A DNA stretch of 64,000 bases from Terrimesophilobacter sp963702165 (GTDB taxonomy: Bacteria; Actinomycetota; Actinomycetes; Actinomycetales; Microbacteriaceae): assembly GCA_963702165.1 (NCBI GenBank), contig OY969722.1:434001-498000 (forward strand), read 5' to 3'. Every line of letters begins with the position of its first letter. Position 1 is the first letter of the stretch. A model generated the notes under the pieces. It was not told the DNA's origin. It ran no database searches and saw only the letters and a program-made list of their open reading frames with translations. Positions 19,548 through 26,970 of this stretch are shown here, piece after piece. Both the position numbers and the translations under genes were made by a program.

Positions 19548-20048
19548 ATGACGACAGCGAGAGAGAGTTTCCAGGCGCTGTTCGACGCGCACTTCATCCG
19601 GGTGATCAGATTCGCGGAACGTCGAACGGGCGACACGCAGGTCGCCGAAGACATCGCCGGCGAGACTTTCGAGCTGGCCTGGTCGCGACTGCAAGACCAG
19701 AGCGTTACGGCACCCTGGCTCTACAAGACCGCCGGCTTCAAGGTGAAGGAACACTTCCGGCGCTCGAAAAGGAAGCATTCTGCGGAGACCGCCCTCCGGC
19801 GTCGAGTACAGGAACCGGCACAAAGGCTCGAGGCCGTCGAGTCGCTGGCGCTGCTCGATGCCCTCGAGGCCCTCACATCTCGAGAACGAGAGATCGTGCA
19901 ACTCACCTACTGGGAAGGCTTGAGCGCGGTGGAGGTCGGTGAGGCAGTTGGGTGTCGCCCCGCGACGGTCTGGGTGGTCTTGACCAGGGCGCGCGCGAAG
20001 ATGCGGCCACTGCTGGTGTCTCAACCCGAGGAGGTGCATCGAAGATGA
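19548..20048 (+). CDS. ECF-type RNA polymerase sigma factor
   Basis: 166 residues with a GGGGGG-rich site before ATG 19548. Region 2 is seen at FDAHFIRVIRFAERRTGDTQ, then AEDIAGETFELAW, and region 4 at ALTSREREIVQLTYWEGLS with the helix-turn-helix AVEVGEAVGCRPATVWVVLTR (split here). It thus has the sigma2-sigma4 pair of ECF factors. Its stop overlaps the start of a small membrane protein in the position normally taken by an anti-sigma factor. The operon it heads encodes an exporter, so it probably controls that operon. Confidence 0.88.
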   Translation: MTTARESFQALFDAHFIRVIRFAERRTGDTQVAEDIAGETFELAWSRLQDQSVTAPWLYKTAGFKVKEHFRRSKRKHSAETALRRRVQEPAQRLEAVESLALLDALEALTSREREIVQLTYWEGLSAVEVGEAVGCRPATVWVVLTRARAKMRPLLVSQPEEVHRR

Positions 20049-20338
20049 TCGAAACGAACGAAGACGAGATCGCCCGCATGATGCGAGCCACCGATCCGGC
20101 GCTCACGCCGGCCGACGCCCCGCTCCTTCCGCGTCACCTCGCGATTCGCAATCGCATCATCGCGACAGGCGCGGTCGCCGCGACCTCAGCGGTCGTGGGG
20201 GCGGATTGCTTTGGTATCGTCTCCGCGACCTCCGGTCGAATCGTCGGCATGGAAACCATCACGCGTGAAGCGCTCTCCGCCGACCTGCCGGCCGGCTCTG
20301 TCACGTCGTTCGCCCTCTGGGAGACAGGAAACCAATGA
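20045..20338 (+). CDS. Small membrane protein in the anti-sigma position
   Basis: 97 residues, ATG 20045 overlapping the sigma stop; its own stop overlaps the next start. The N-terminal 35 residues are acidic and helical (ETNEDEIARMMRATDPALTP), followed by one hydrophobic span (IIATGAVAATSAVVGADCFG) and a short outer tail. This layout resembles a minimal anti-sigma factor or a truncated DUF-type sigma partner, but no zinc-binding HxxxCxxC motif is present. Functional call is by position only. Confidence 0.66.
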   Translation: MIETNEDEIARMMRATDPALTPADAPLLPRHLAIRNRIIATGAVAATSAVVGADCFGIVSATSGRIVGMETITREALSADLPAGSVTSFALWETGNQ

Positions 20339-21468
20339 CGCGGCCGCCCGACCCTGAAAGCGAAGCTATGCGAACACTTGCGTCACACGGATCGGCTGAC
20401 ACGCGTCGCGCCCGTTGGCCGTGGTGGGCGTTGGCGGCGGTACTGCTTGTTGCCGGCGCAGGGGGCGTGGGGTGGGCTGCGGCGTCCGTCCTCACACCCG
20501 CCGAGGACGTGCTCGAAGCCACCGCGTTCACGTACGTCTCCGTGGAACCCGGCCAAGTGGGCTCCAGCATCGCGCTCAACACCGTCGGCATGTGGACGCC
20601 GGCCCCAATCGGTGTCAACCGTGCCGCAGGTGTCGTCACCTCGGTCATCGTCACGGCCGGCGATGAGGTGTCGCACGGTTCGACGCTGTACACGGTGGAC
20701 CTACGGCCGGTGGTGGTGGCGAAGGGTGAGGTGCCGGCGTTCCGCGCGATCGGGCAGGGCACCCAGGGGCCAGATGTAGCGCAGGTGCAGTCGATGCTCG
20801 CGGCGCGCGGCCTGTACTCGGGGCCCACCGACGGCAAGGCCGGCGCGGGAACCGTTGCGGCGATCAAGGCGTGGCAGAAGGCGGCGGGGATGCCGCAGTC
20901 AGGCGTCGTGGAAGCGGGAGATGTGATCTTCGTACCGACTCTGCCGACCAGGGTGGCGCTCGACGACGACGTCGTGGTGCGAGGCGCCTCGCTGGCCGGT
21001 GGGGAGCACGTGCTGCGCGGGCTGCCTGCAGCGCCGGACTTCGAGGTGCCGGTAACCGAAGCGCAGGCGGCGATGATGCCCACCGGCACCCGTGTGGAGA
21101 TCACCTCTCCGGAGGGGGTGTTGTGGATCGCGTTCGCCGGAGGCCGGATGCCGGACCCAGAGTCCGGCACGATCAAAGTCACGCTCGAAGGGGAGGACGG
21201 CGGTGTGATCTGCGGCGAGGAGTGTGCGCAGATCCCGGTCACCGGCGAAGCACTGCTCACGTCGAAGATCGTGACCGTGCCGACCGTGACGGGACTGGTG
21301 GTGCCGTCGGCGGCCCTGGTCACTGGGGCGGATGGGCAAATTGCGGTCATTGGTGACGACGGCGAATGGACACCGGTGACGGTCGTCGCCTCCGCCCGAG
21401 GGATGAGCGTGATCGAGGGTGTCGCCCAGGGCACGCGGGTACGGGTGCCAGCCGCGGACGCGCGATGA
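20335..21468 (+). CDS. Peptidoglycan-binding periplasmic-adaptor (HlyD/MacA-like) protein
   Basis: 377 residues. One membrane anchor (WWALAAVLLVAGAGGVGWAA, residues about 30-50), then an adaptor-like beta region (VVTSVIVTAGDEVSHGSTLY, the biotinyl-lipoyl-like hairpin). A peptidoglycan-binding type 1 module follows at about 145-190 (GTQGPDVAQVQSMLAARGLY, then GTVAAIKAWQKAAG). A second adaptor half (VPSAALVTGADGQIAVIGDD) ends the protein. Actinobacterial exporters of this kind tether an ABC/FtsX pump to the wall. The gene sits between the sigma pair and the ABC ATPase with ATGA overlaps on both sides. Confidence 0.86.
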   Translation: MTRPPDPESEAMRTLASHGSADTRRARWPWWALAAVLLVAGAGGVGWAAASVLTPAEDVLEATAFTYVSVEPGQVGSSIALNTVGMWTPAPIGVNRAAGVVTSVIVTAGDEVSHGSTLYTVDLRPVVVAKGEVPAFRAIGQGTQGPDVAQVQSMLAARGLYSGPTDGKAGAGTVAAIKAWQKAAGMPQSGVVEAGDVIFVPTLPTRVALDDDVVVRGASLAGGEHVLRGLPAAPDFEVPVTEAQAAMMPTGTRVEITSPEGVLWIAFAGGRMPDPESGTIKVTLEGEDGGVICGEECAQIPVTGEALLTSKIVTVPTVTGLVVPSAALVTGADGQIAVIGDDGEWTPVTVVASARGMSVIEGVAQGTRVRVPAADAR

Positions 21469-22112
21469 CCGTCCCAGTACTGGAGGCCCGGTCACTGAGC
21501 TTCACCTACGGCCATGGAACGGCACCGGTCGTCTCCGACTGGGTGGCGGCGTTCGACGGTGGGTCGATGACCGCGTTGACCGGTCCTTCCGGTCGGGGGA
21601 AGTCCACCTTGCTGTATCTGCTTGGCCTGATGCTGCAGCCATCGGGCGGGGAGGTGCTGATCGACGGTGTATCAGCGTCGAGCCTGCGCGATGCCGCCAA
21701 GGCGAGAATGCGTGCGGATGCTTACGGGTTCGTGTTCCAGGACGCCGCGTTGGATGCCACACGCCCGGTGATCGACAACGTCACCGAGACGGCCCTGTAC
21801 CGGGGGACTTCGCGGAAGGAGGCGCAAGGCAGGGCTGCGGAGCTGCTCGAACGGTTCGGTGTCGATGTGCCACCTGGCCGCAAGCCCGGTCAGGTGTCCG
21901 GTGGGCAGGCGCAGCGCATTGCACTGTGTCGGGCACTGCTGAGCCAGCCGCGGATCCTGTTGGCCGACGAGCCGACCGGCAACCTCGACCCCACTACGTC
22001 CGGAGTTGTCGTCGAAGCGCTGCGCGACCACGCCAATGCGGGTGCCGCGGTCGTGATCGTGACCCACTCCCTGGAGGTCGCCGCTGCCTGCGATCGGGTG
22101 ATCGAGCTATGA
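21465..22112 (+). CDS. ABC transporter ATP-binding protein (MacB/LolD type)
   Basis: 215 residues. Walker A is GPSGRGKST (Arg where Ser is usual), Q-loop VFQDAA, signature VSGGQAQR, Walker B ILLADEPTGNLD, H-loop VTHSLE. The DEPTGNLD string and size place it with LolD/MacB ATPases. It overlaps the adaptor gene upstream and the permease downstream, completing a three-part export machine. The Arg in the P-loop is unusual but lies at a variable position. Confidence 0.9.
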   Translation: MTVPVLEARSLSFTYGHGTAPVVSDWVAAFDGGSMTALTGPSGRGKSTLLYLLGLMLQPSGGEVLIDGVSASSLRDAAKARMRADAYGFVFQDAALDATRPVIDNVTETALYRGTSRKEAQGRAAELLERFGVDVPPGRKPGQVSGGQAQRIALCRALLSQPRILLADEPTGNLDPTTSGVVVEALRDHANAGAAVVIVTHSLEVAAACDRVIEL

Positions 22113-23219
22113 ATACCGCTCAGCGGGTCGTCGCATCGGCGCGGGAGGCGGCCGCGTCCGCGTTGTCGCAGCCGGTGGCATCCGTCGTGACCGTTCTGAT
22201 GATCGCGGGCATGATCGTCGCGGTGATGCTCACCACCGGACGGTCTGTGGGTGCCGAGCAGCGCGTGCTGGGCACGATCGATGACGCTGGCACCCGCACG
22301 ATCCAGGTGCGCGCAGAGAACAACGCCGGCTTGACCAGCGACGTGCTGGATCGAATCGACGGCATCGAGGGCATCGAATGGGCGGCCGCGTTCTCAGTCG
22401 CCGCCGATGCCACCAACGCGCAGGTGCCCGATGGAACACGCGTGCCCGTGCGTCTCGCCTACGGCCGGCACCTCGACCGACTGGGCATACCGGCTCGCTC
22501 ACCCGTGCCGGACGGTCTCGCCTACGCCTCACCCCGAGCGCTGGCCGCTTTCGGACTGCCCGACGCGACAGGCGCAATCACCATGACAGGCGGCACCACA
22601 TACGGCGTCGCCGGTGAGATCACCACGCCCGACTTCCTCGAATCGCTTGAACCGGTCACACTGGTGCCCCAACCCGGTGCGACCGGCGACGAAACCGTGA
22701 ACCTGCTGCTCGTCATCGCCGAGCGACCCCGACCTGGTCGCCCCGGTGGCGGACGCGGTGCTCTCGGTCCTCGCGGTCGACGACCCTACCAAGGTCACCG
22801 TCCAGACCAGCGAGGCCCTCGCTCAGCTGCGGGCGATCGTGCAGAGCCAACTGGGCTCATTCGCACGAGGCCTCGTCTTGGTCATGCTCGCGATCACGGG
22901 GCTCCTGGTCGCCGTGATCCTCTACGGCCTCGTCATGATGCGCCGAAAGGACTTCGGTCGCCGCCGCGCCCTCGGCGCAACCCGCGGCCTCATCGTCGCC
23001 CTGCTGCTCATCCAAACCGCGCTGCTCGCCGGGGCCGGCATCACGATCGGCATGACGGTCTCCGTCATCGCCCTGGCAGCCGCCGGCGATCCGCTGCCAG
23101 GGTGGAGTTTCGTAGTTCCCGTCGCTGTGCTCGCGCTCGCGACCGCCCTCATCGCAGCGCTTGTCCCCGCCCTCGTGGCAGCACGGCGAGAACCCATTCG
23201 CGAACTCCGCGTGCCCTGA
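22109..23219 (+). CDS. FtsX-like ABC permease, one frameshift
   Basis: About 369 residues after removing one extra base. ATG 22109 overlaps the ATPase stop. An N-terminal span (VASVVTVLMIAGMIVAVML) precedes an outer domain, then FtsX spans (FARGLVLVMLAITGLLVAVI, MRRKDFGRRRALGATRGLIV, VPVAVLALATALIAALVPAL). RRKDFGRRRALGATR is the classic FtsX cytoplasmic loop. The frame breaks at 22721-22727, where gcc ga-g/c-gac carries both g and c at one wobble position; the +1 frame then continues ADAVLSVLAVDDPTKVTVQT to the stop. Compact single-FtsX-module permeases of this size accompany peptidoglycan-binding adaptors. Break is probably not biological. Confidence 0.8.
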
Positions 23220-23287
23220 CGGTCTGCAGCGAGCCGGCACCATGGCTTATGGTTCGGCAACAGCTCCGACTAGCAGTACGCAACAAA

Positions 23288-23341
23288 CTGTCTCAACTAG
23301 GTTGGCAAAAGTCTCAACAAGGTTGACACGTGTCAATTGGA
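23288..23341 (+). repeat. 54-bp direct repeat, right copy, abutting tRNA-Gly
   Basis: Identical to 17573-17626. Its last four bases (TGGA) are, on the minus strand, the discriminator base and encoded CCA end of tRNA-Gly. A block of 5.7 kb lies between the two copies. tRNA 3' ends are favoured integration sites, so this could mark one edge of an inserted or excisable segment, although no integrase gene is visible between the copies. Confidence 0.8.
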
Positions 23342-23411
23342 GGGGATGACGGGAATCGAACCCGCGTAATCAGTTTGGAAGACTGAGGCTCTACCATTGA
23401 GCTACATCCCC
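23341..23411 (-). tRNA. tRNA-Gly (anticodon TCC)
   Basis: Read on the minus strand: acceptor GGGGATG pairs with CATCCCC, D arm GCTCAATGGTAGAGC, anticodon arm TCAGT-CTTCCAA-ACTGA with anticodon TCC, T arm CGGGTTCGATTCCCG. The discriminator T is at 23341 and CCA is genomically encoded at 23338-23340. A 54-bp repeat overlaps this 3' end. Confidence 0.95.
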
Positions 23412-23466
23412 ACAGGCGCCTGAATAAGGCGCGACTGCCGTAGCTACTGTACCGGATGCGCGAAGG

Positions 23467-24561
23467 TCACGGGATCGGCACGCCTGCCCCGCGTAGCCAG
23501 TCCAGCACCGGATCCAGGTAGGCGCCGACATTCAGCCCGAGGTCGACGCCCATCCACTGCCTGAGCACGACGTAGCCGACCACGATCGACAACAGCACGC
23601 CGACGATGCCGAGGAACACGCCCCAGCCCGCACGGCGTCGACCGTTGGGCCGGTAGCCGAGGCGACCCCAGCCGCGAGCTCGCGAGGCGCCGATGCCGCC
23701 AACGATGAACGCGGCGACGCTCAGCACTAGTACGGGTACGACAACCGACAGCAGCCCCAGGATGAGGCCGATGGTCGCGGGGAGGTTCCTGCGGTCATCC
23801 TGCGCACGGTGGGGGAGCGGCGGATTCGCCTCACCCGCGCGAGGCGCGCTCAAGCTGGTGTCCGGCAGACCGATCAGCCGTGGCGCCGTGGCCATTCCCG
23901 CCGGGGCGGTCGGCAGACCGGGAGGCGCTGGGGGGAGGTCAGCCGCGCTCAGCGGCGCCGAGCGCAGCGGGGGTGCTGGCTGAGCCAACGGCGATGCGGT
24001 GGCAGGTGCGGGCGGTGCAGCGGGGGCGGATGCCGCCGGAGTCGATGGGGCCGGGGGCCCCGTTGGCGCCGGGGGAGGCGGCGCGGATGTCCGCAGCGGC
24101 TGCGCACTCGCCGGCGGCACCGGAGCGGGAGCAGCGCTTCCAGGGAACCGCGGCGCTGCCGGCGCCGCAGGAGTGGTCGGCAGGGGTGGCGCCGGAGGGG
24201 CAGCCAGAGCCGACGCGAAGGCGGCCTCAAAACTGGGCAGCTCATTGTGCGACGGCCCGAACGAGACCAGCTCTGCGGGCAGAGCCGCGGTTGCCATTGC
24301 CGGCGCGGCAGGCGGCGGCGTGCCGCCATCCGGAGCACCCCCCGAAGCCCCGAGCGGCGCAGCCGAACTGGGTGGCGGAGGTGCGGACACCGGGCCGCTC
24401 GACGGGGTCGCGAGCGGTGCTGCGGGCAACGGCGCATTCCCCGTTGGCTTGGGCGCCGAATGGCTCGTCCAGTTCTTCCCATCGAACCAACGGATGTTCC
24501 CGGTGACGATCGGATCCGGGTACCACCCGGCCGTCGGCGCACCAGTGATCGTGTCAGTCAT
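23467..24561 (-). CDS. DUF2510 membrane protein with long Pro/Ala linker
   Basis: 364 residues from ATG 24561 (MTDTITGAPTAGWYPDPIVT). A DUF2510 module is at residues 10-35 (GWYPDP, RWFDGKNWTSHS), the small Trp-rich domain found at the ends of many actinobacterial membrane proteins. Roughly 190 residues of Pro/Ala-rich low complexity follow. Near the C-terminus are two membrane spans (LPATIGLILGLLSVVVPVLV region and WGVFLGIVGVLLSIVVGYVV) with the DUF4190-like loop RARGWGRLGYRP between them. Function unknown. The coding strand composition of the linker makes several long antisense frames appear. Confidence 0.82.
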   Translation of the reverse strand: MTDTITGAPTAGWYPDPIVTGNIRWFDGKNWTSHSAPKPTGNAPLPAAPLATPSSGPVSAPPPPSSAAPLGASGGAPDGGTPPPAAPAMATAALPAELVSFGPSHNELPSFEAAFASALAAPPAPPLPTTPAAPAAPRFPGSAAPAPVPPASAQPLRTSAPPPPAPTGPPAPSTPAASAPAAPPAPATASPLAQPAPPLRSAPLSAADLPPAPPGLPTAPAGMATAPRLIGLPDTSLSAPRAGEANPPLPHRAQDDRRNLPATIGLILGLLSVVVPVLVLSVAAFIVGGIGASRARGWGRLGYRPNGRRRAGWGVFLGIVGVLLSIVVGYVVLRQWMGVDLGLNVGAYLDPVLDWLRGAGVPIP

Positions 24562-24736
24562 GCGGGCCACCGTTCCCCCCGGGTCAGCATCAGCATCCGC
24601 ACGCGGTCGGATACTGCCGCCAGCATAGGGCAATCCCAACCGATAACCACAGCGAACCGCTCGCGAAAAGCGGCTAGACTTGCCGAGGCCAATTTGCGTT
24701 CACTTGCGCGTGCACTGGCCGAGCCACCCAGTTGAA

Positions 24737-24811
24737 CGGGGCGTAGCTCAGCTTGGCTAGAGCGCCCGCTTTGGGAGCGGGAGGCCGCAGGTTCAAATCC
24801 TGTCGCCCCGA
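24737..24811 (+). tRNA. tRNA-Pro (anticodon TGG)
   Basis: Acceptor CGGGGCG pairs with CGCCCCG, D arm GCTCAGCTTGGCTAGAGC, anticodon arm CCCGC-TTTGGGA-GCGGG with anticodon TGG, T arm GCAGGTTCAAATCCTGT, discriminator A. No CCA is encoded. It lies 40 bases upstream of tig, a common placement in Microbacteriaceae. Confidence 0.95.
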
Positions 24812-24851
24812 CGACAAGCCCATTTCCATCATCAGGAGTAACGACAAGCCC

Positions 24852-26271
24852 ATGACACGACCACCGTCGACCAGCTCAGCCCCACCCGCGTGAAGCTCAT
24901 CATCACCGTCACGCCCCGAGGAGCTCAAGCCGAGCATCGACCACGCCTACAAGCACATCGCTGAGCAGGTCAACATCCCCGGCTTCCGCAAGGGCAAGGT
25001 GCCGCCGCCCATCATCGACCAGCGCGTCGGCCGCGACGAGGTGCTCAACCACGCGGTGAGCGAGGGACTCGACAAGTTCTTCCGCCAGGCAACCGAGGAG
25101 ACCGAGCATCCGCCCGCTCGGCCGCCCGGAGGCCGACGTCACCGAGCTGCCCGAACAGCAAGGACTTCAGCGGCGACCTCGTCGTCACAGTCGAGGTCGA
25201 CGTGCGACCCGAGTTCGAGCTGCCCTAGCTACGACGGCGTCAAGCTCGACCGTCGACCCGATCGAGGTGACGGATGACGAGGTCGAGGCCGAGCTCGAGA
25301 ACCTGCGCAGCCGCTTCGGCACCCTCGTCACCGTCGACCGCCCGGCCAAGAACGGCGACTTCGTGCAGCTCGACCTCATGGCCACCATCGGCGACGAGCG
25401 AGGTCGACACCGCGACCGGCATCTCCTACGAGGTCGGCTCGCGGCGAGCTCATCGAGGGCATCGACGAGGCGCTCGACACCCTCACCGCGGGGGAGAGCA
25501 CCACGTTCGAGGCCCCTCTGCTCGGCGGCGACCACGAGGGCGAGACCGCGCTGATCTCGGTCGACCTGATCGCGGTCAAGGAGCGCGAGCTGCCCGAGGC
25601 CGACGACGACTTCGCACAGATCGCCAGCCAGTTCGACACCATCGACGAGCTTCGCGAGCGACCTCCGCGAGCAGCTCGAACCAGTCGAAGGTGTTCGGCC
25701 AGGGCGCGAAGGCGCGCGACCAGATCGTCGACGAAGCTGCTCGAGACGGTCGAGATCCCGGTCCCGCAGCAGCTCATCGACGACGAGGTGCACCGCCACC
25801 TCGAGAACGAGAACCGCCTCGAAGACGACGAGCACCGCGCCGAGGTGGCCGAGTCCAGCGAGAAGACGTTCCGCACGCAGATCCTGCTCGACGCCGATCG
25901 TCGAGGCCGAGGAGGTCAAGGTCAGCCAGAACGAGCTCACCCAGTACCTCGTGCAGGGCGCCGCGCAGTACGGCATGGAGCCCGGCGAGTTCATCCAGGT
26001 GCTGTCGCAGAACGGCCAGGTCCCCGGCATGATCGGTGAGGTCGCCCGCGGCAAGGCGCTCGCGCGCGTGCTCGCCAAGGCCACCGTCAAGGACACCGCC
26101 GGCAAGGTGGTCGACCTCTCCGCCTTCACTGCCAGCCCGGACGAGGCCGAGGACGGCTTCGACCCGCGCGGCACCGCCGACATGCTCCAGCAGCTGAACA
26201 CTGGAGACACCGGGACCGACAGCCACGGTCGCACGCCCGACCACGAGCACTTCGGTCACGACCACCAGTAG
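24852..26271 (+). CDS. tig: Trigger factor, reading frame disrupted about 12 times
   Basis: Ribosome-bound chaperone and peptidyl-prolyl isomerase; reconstructed length 468 residues (1420 bases minus 13 extra). The N-terminal ribosome-binding domain is plain: LSPTRVKL, TPEELKPSIDHAYKHIA, then the signature GFRKGKVPPPIIDQRVG. The FKBP-type domain follows (NGDFVQLDLMATIGDE, YEVGSGELIEGIDEALD), then the helical C-terminal domain (VSQNELTQYLVQGAAQYGME, GEVARGKALARVLAKATV). Each break falls at a codon third position holding two alternative bases, for example ccc/g before aac (25152-25153), ctc/g before acc (25247-25248) and gaa/g before ctg (25735-25736). The second codon reads ac followed by a, c and g (24857-24859). 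I judge the gene functional in the organism and the breaks a consensus artefact. AGGAG 24834-24838 is rather far from the ATG. Confidence 0.85.
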
Positions 26272-26279
26272 TCGTCCAC

Positions 26280-26342
26280 CCGATGACGTTTGTGCCATCC
26301 GAGGGCGTACGTTCGCCATCGGGTGGCACAAAGCTCGTCGGA
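26280..26342 (+). terminator. Imperfect long palindrome after tig
   Basis: Arms CCGATGACGTTTGTGCCATC (from 26280) and GGGTGGCACAAAGCTCGTCGG (to 26342) pair with a few mismatches around a loop of about 20 bases. It lies between the convergent tig and TPR genes, so it can serve both as a terminator, although no T-tract follows. It belongs to the set of gene-end palindromes noted across the window. Confidence 0.55.
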
Positions 26343-26361
26343 AGGTGGCGGGCAGCGGCCC

Positions 26362-26862
26362 TCAGCCGGCGGAGTCGGTGGACGTGAGCTCATCGGCGTA
26401 GGCGTGGATCGCCCGGGAGTACTCCGTCATGGTGCCGGCCAGGGCGTGCAGCGCGATCGCCGCGCCCTTCTGCGGGTCGCCATCCGTCACGTGCGCCAGC
26501 GCGAGGAAGGCGTTCGCCGCTGAGGACTGCGGATGCGCAGGGTGGGTGATCCCGCTTTCCTCAAGCATCCGGATGGCTTCGCTCGCCTCTCCGAGGTTCC
26601 GCAGCGTGCTTGCGAGCTGGATGATCGCGTACGACTTGTGCGGCTCCGCCAGACCCACCTCGAGCGCCCGGCGGTACAGCGGGGCCGCCTCGACCTCTTG
26701 CCCGACGTAGTCCCTGGCGCTGGCCGCCTCGAACGCGGCACGCGCATCCGTTTCGCCGCGCTCCGCCACCAGCTCGTCGATCCGGCGCAGCACTTCCGCC
26801 TCGCCGAGGTCGGCAGCGGCAGCCCACACAGCGTCGACCCGGGCATCCCAATCCGCATTCAC
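26362..26862 (-). CDS. Tetratricopeptide-repeat protein
   Basis: 166 residues from GTG 26862 (start tentative, no clear ribosome site). Helical repeats are visible: EVEAAPLYRRALEVGL, SYAIIQLASTLRNLGEASEA, and NAFLALAHVTDGDPQKGAAI. These fit the TPR fold, with WDARVDAVWAAAADLGEAEV at the N-terminus. This small protein family is widespread in Actinobacteria near clp genes. TPR proteins act as protein-binding scaffolds; no partner can be named. Confidence 0.82.
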   Translation of the reverse strand: MNADWDARVDAVWAAAADLGEAEVLRRIDELVAERGETDARAAFEAASARDYVGQEVEAAPLYRRALEVGLAEPHKSYAIIQLASTLRNLGEASEAIRMLEESGITHPAHPQSSAANAFLALAHVTDGDPQKGAAIALHALAGTMTEYSRAIHAYADELTSTDSAG

Positions 26863-26970
26863 GCACGCAAGCGTAGACGCGACTCTCAGCCGACGGCGAA
26901 CACGGCAGTTCGCAAGGTGACGCTCGGATAGATTCGTAACGCAAGCGACAACTGAATGGAGCGCGACAGC

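Noticed and set aside
21419..23326. A 635-residue frame overlapping the ATPase and permease
   Set aside because: Only the short stretch beginning MNTAQRV is the permease frame; the rest reads the ATPase out of frame and runs past the frame break into non-homologous sequence.
17573..23341. Prophage or integrative conjugative element
   Set aside because: No integrase, relaxase, structural or replication genes lie between the repeats; only the repeats and tRNA contact suggest mobility.
24852..26271. Programmed ribosomal frameshifting or recoding in tig (and ileS)
   Set aside because: A dozen or more +1 shifts per gene, without slippery sequences or a shared motif beyond doubled wobble bases, has no precedent. 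Housekeeping enzymes would not be made this way. A merged-allele consensus explains all sites.
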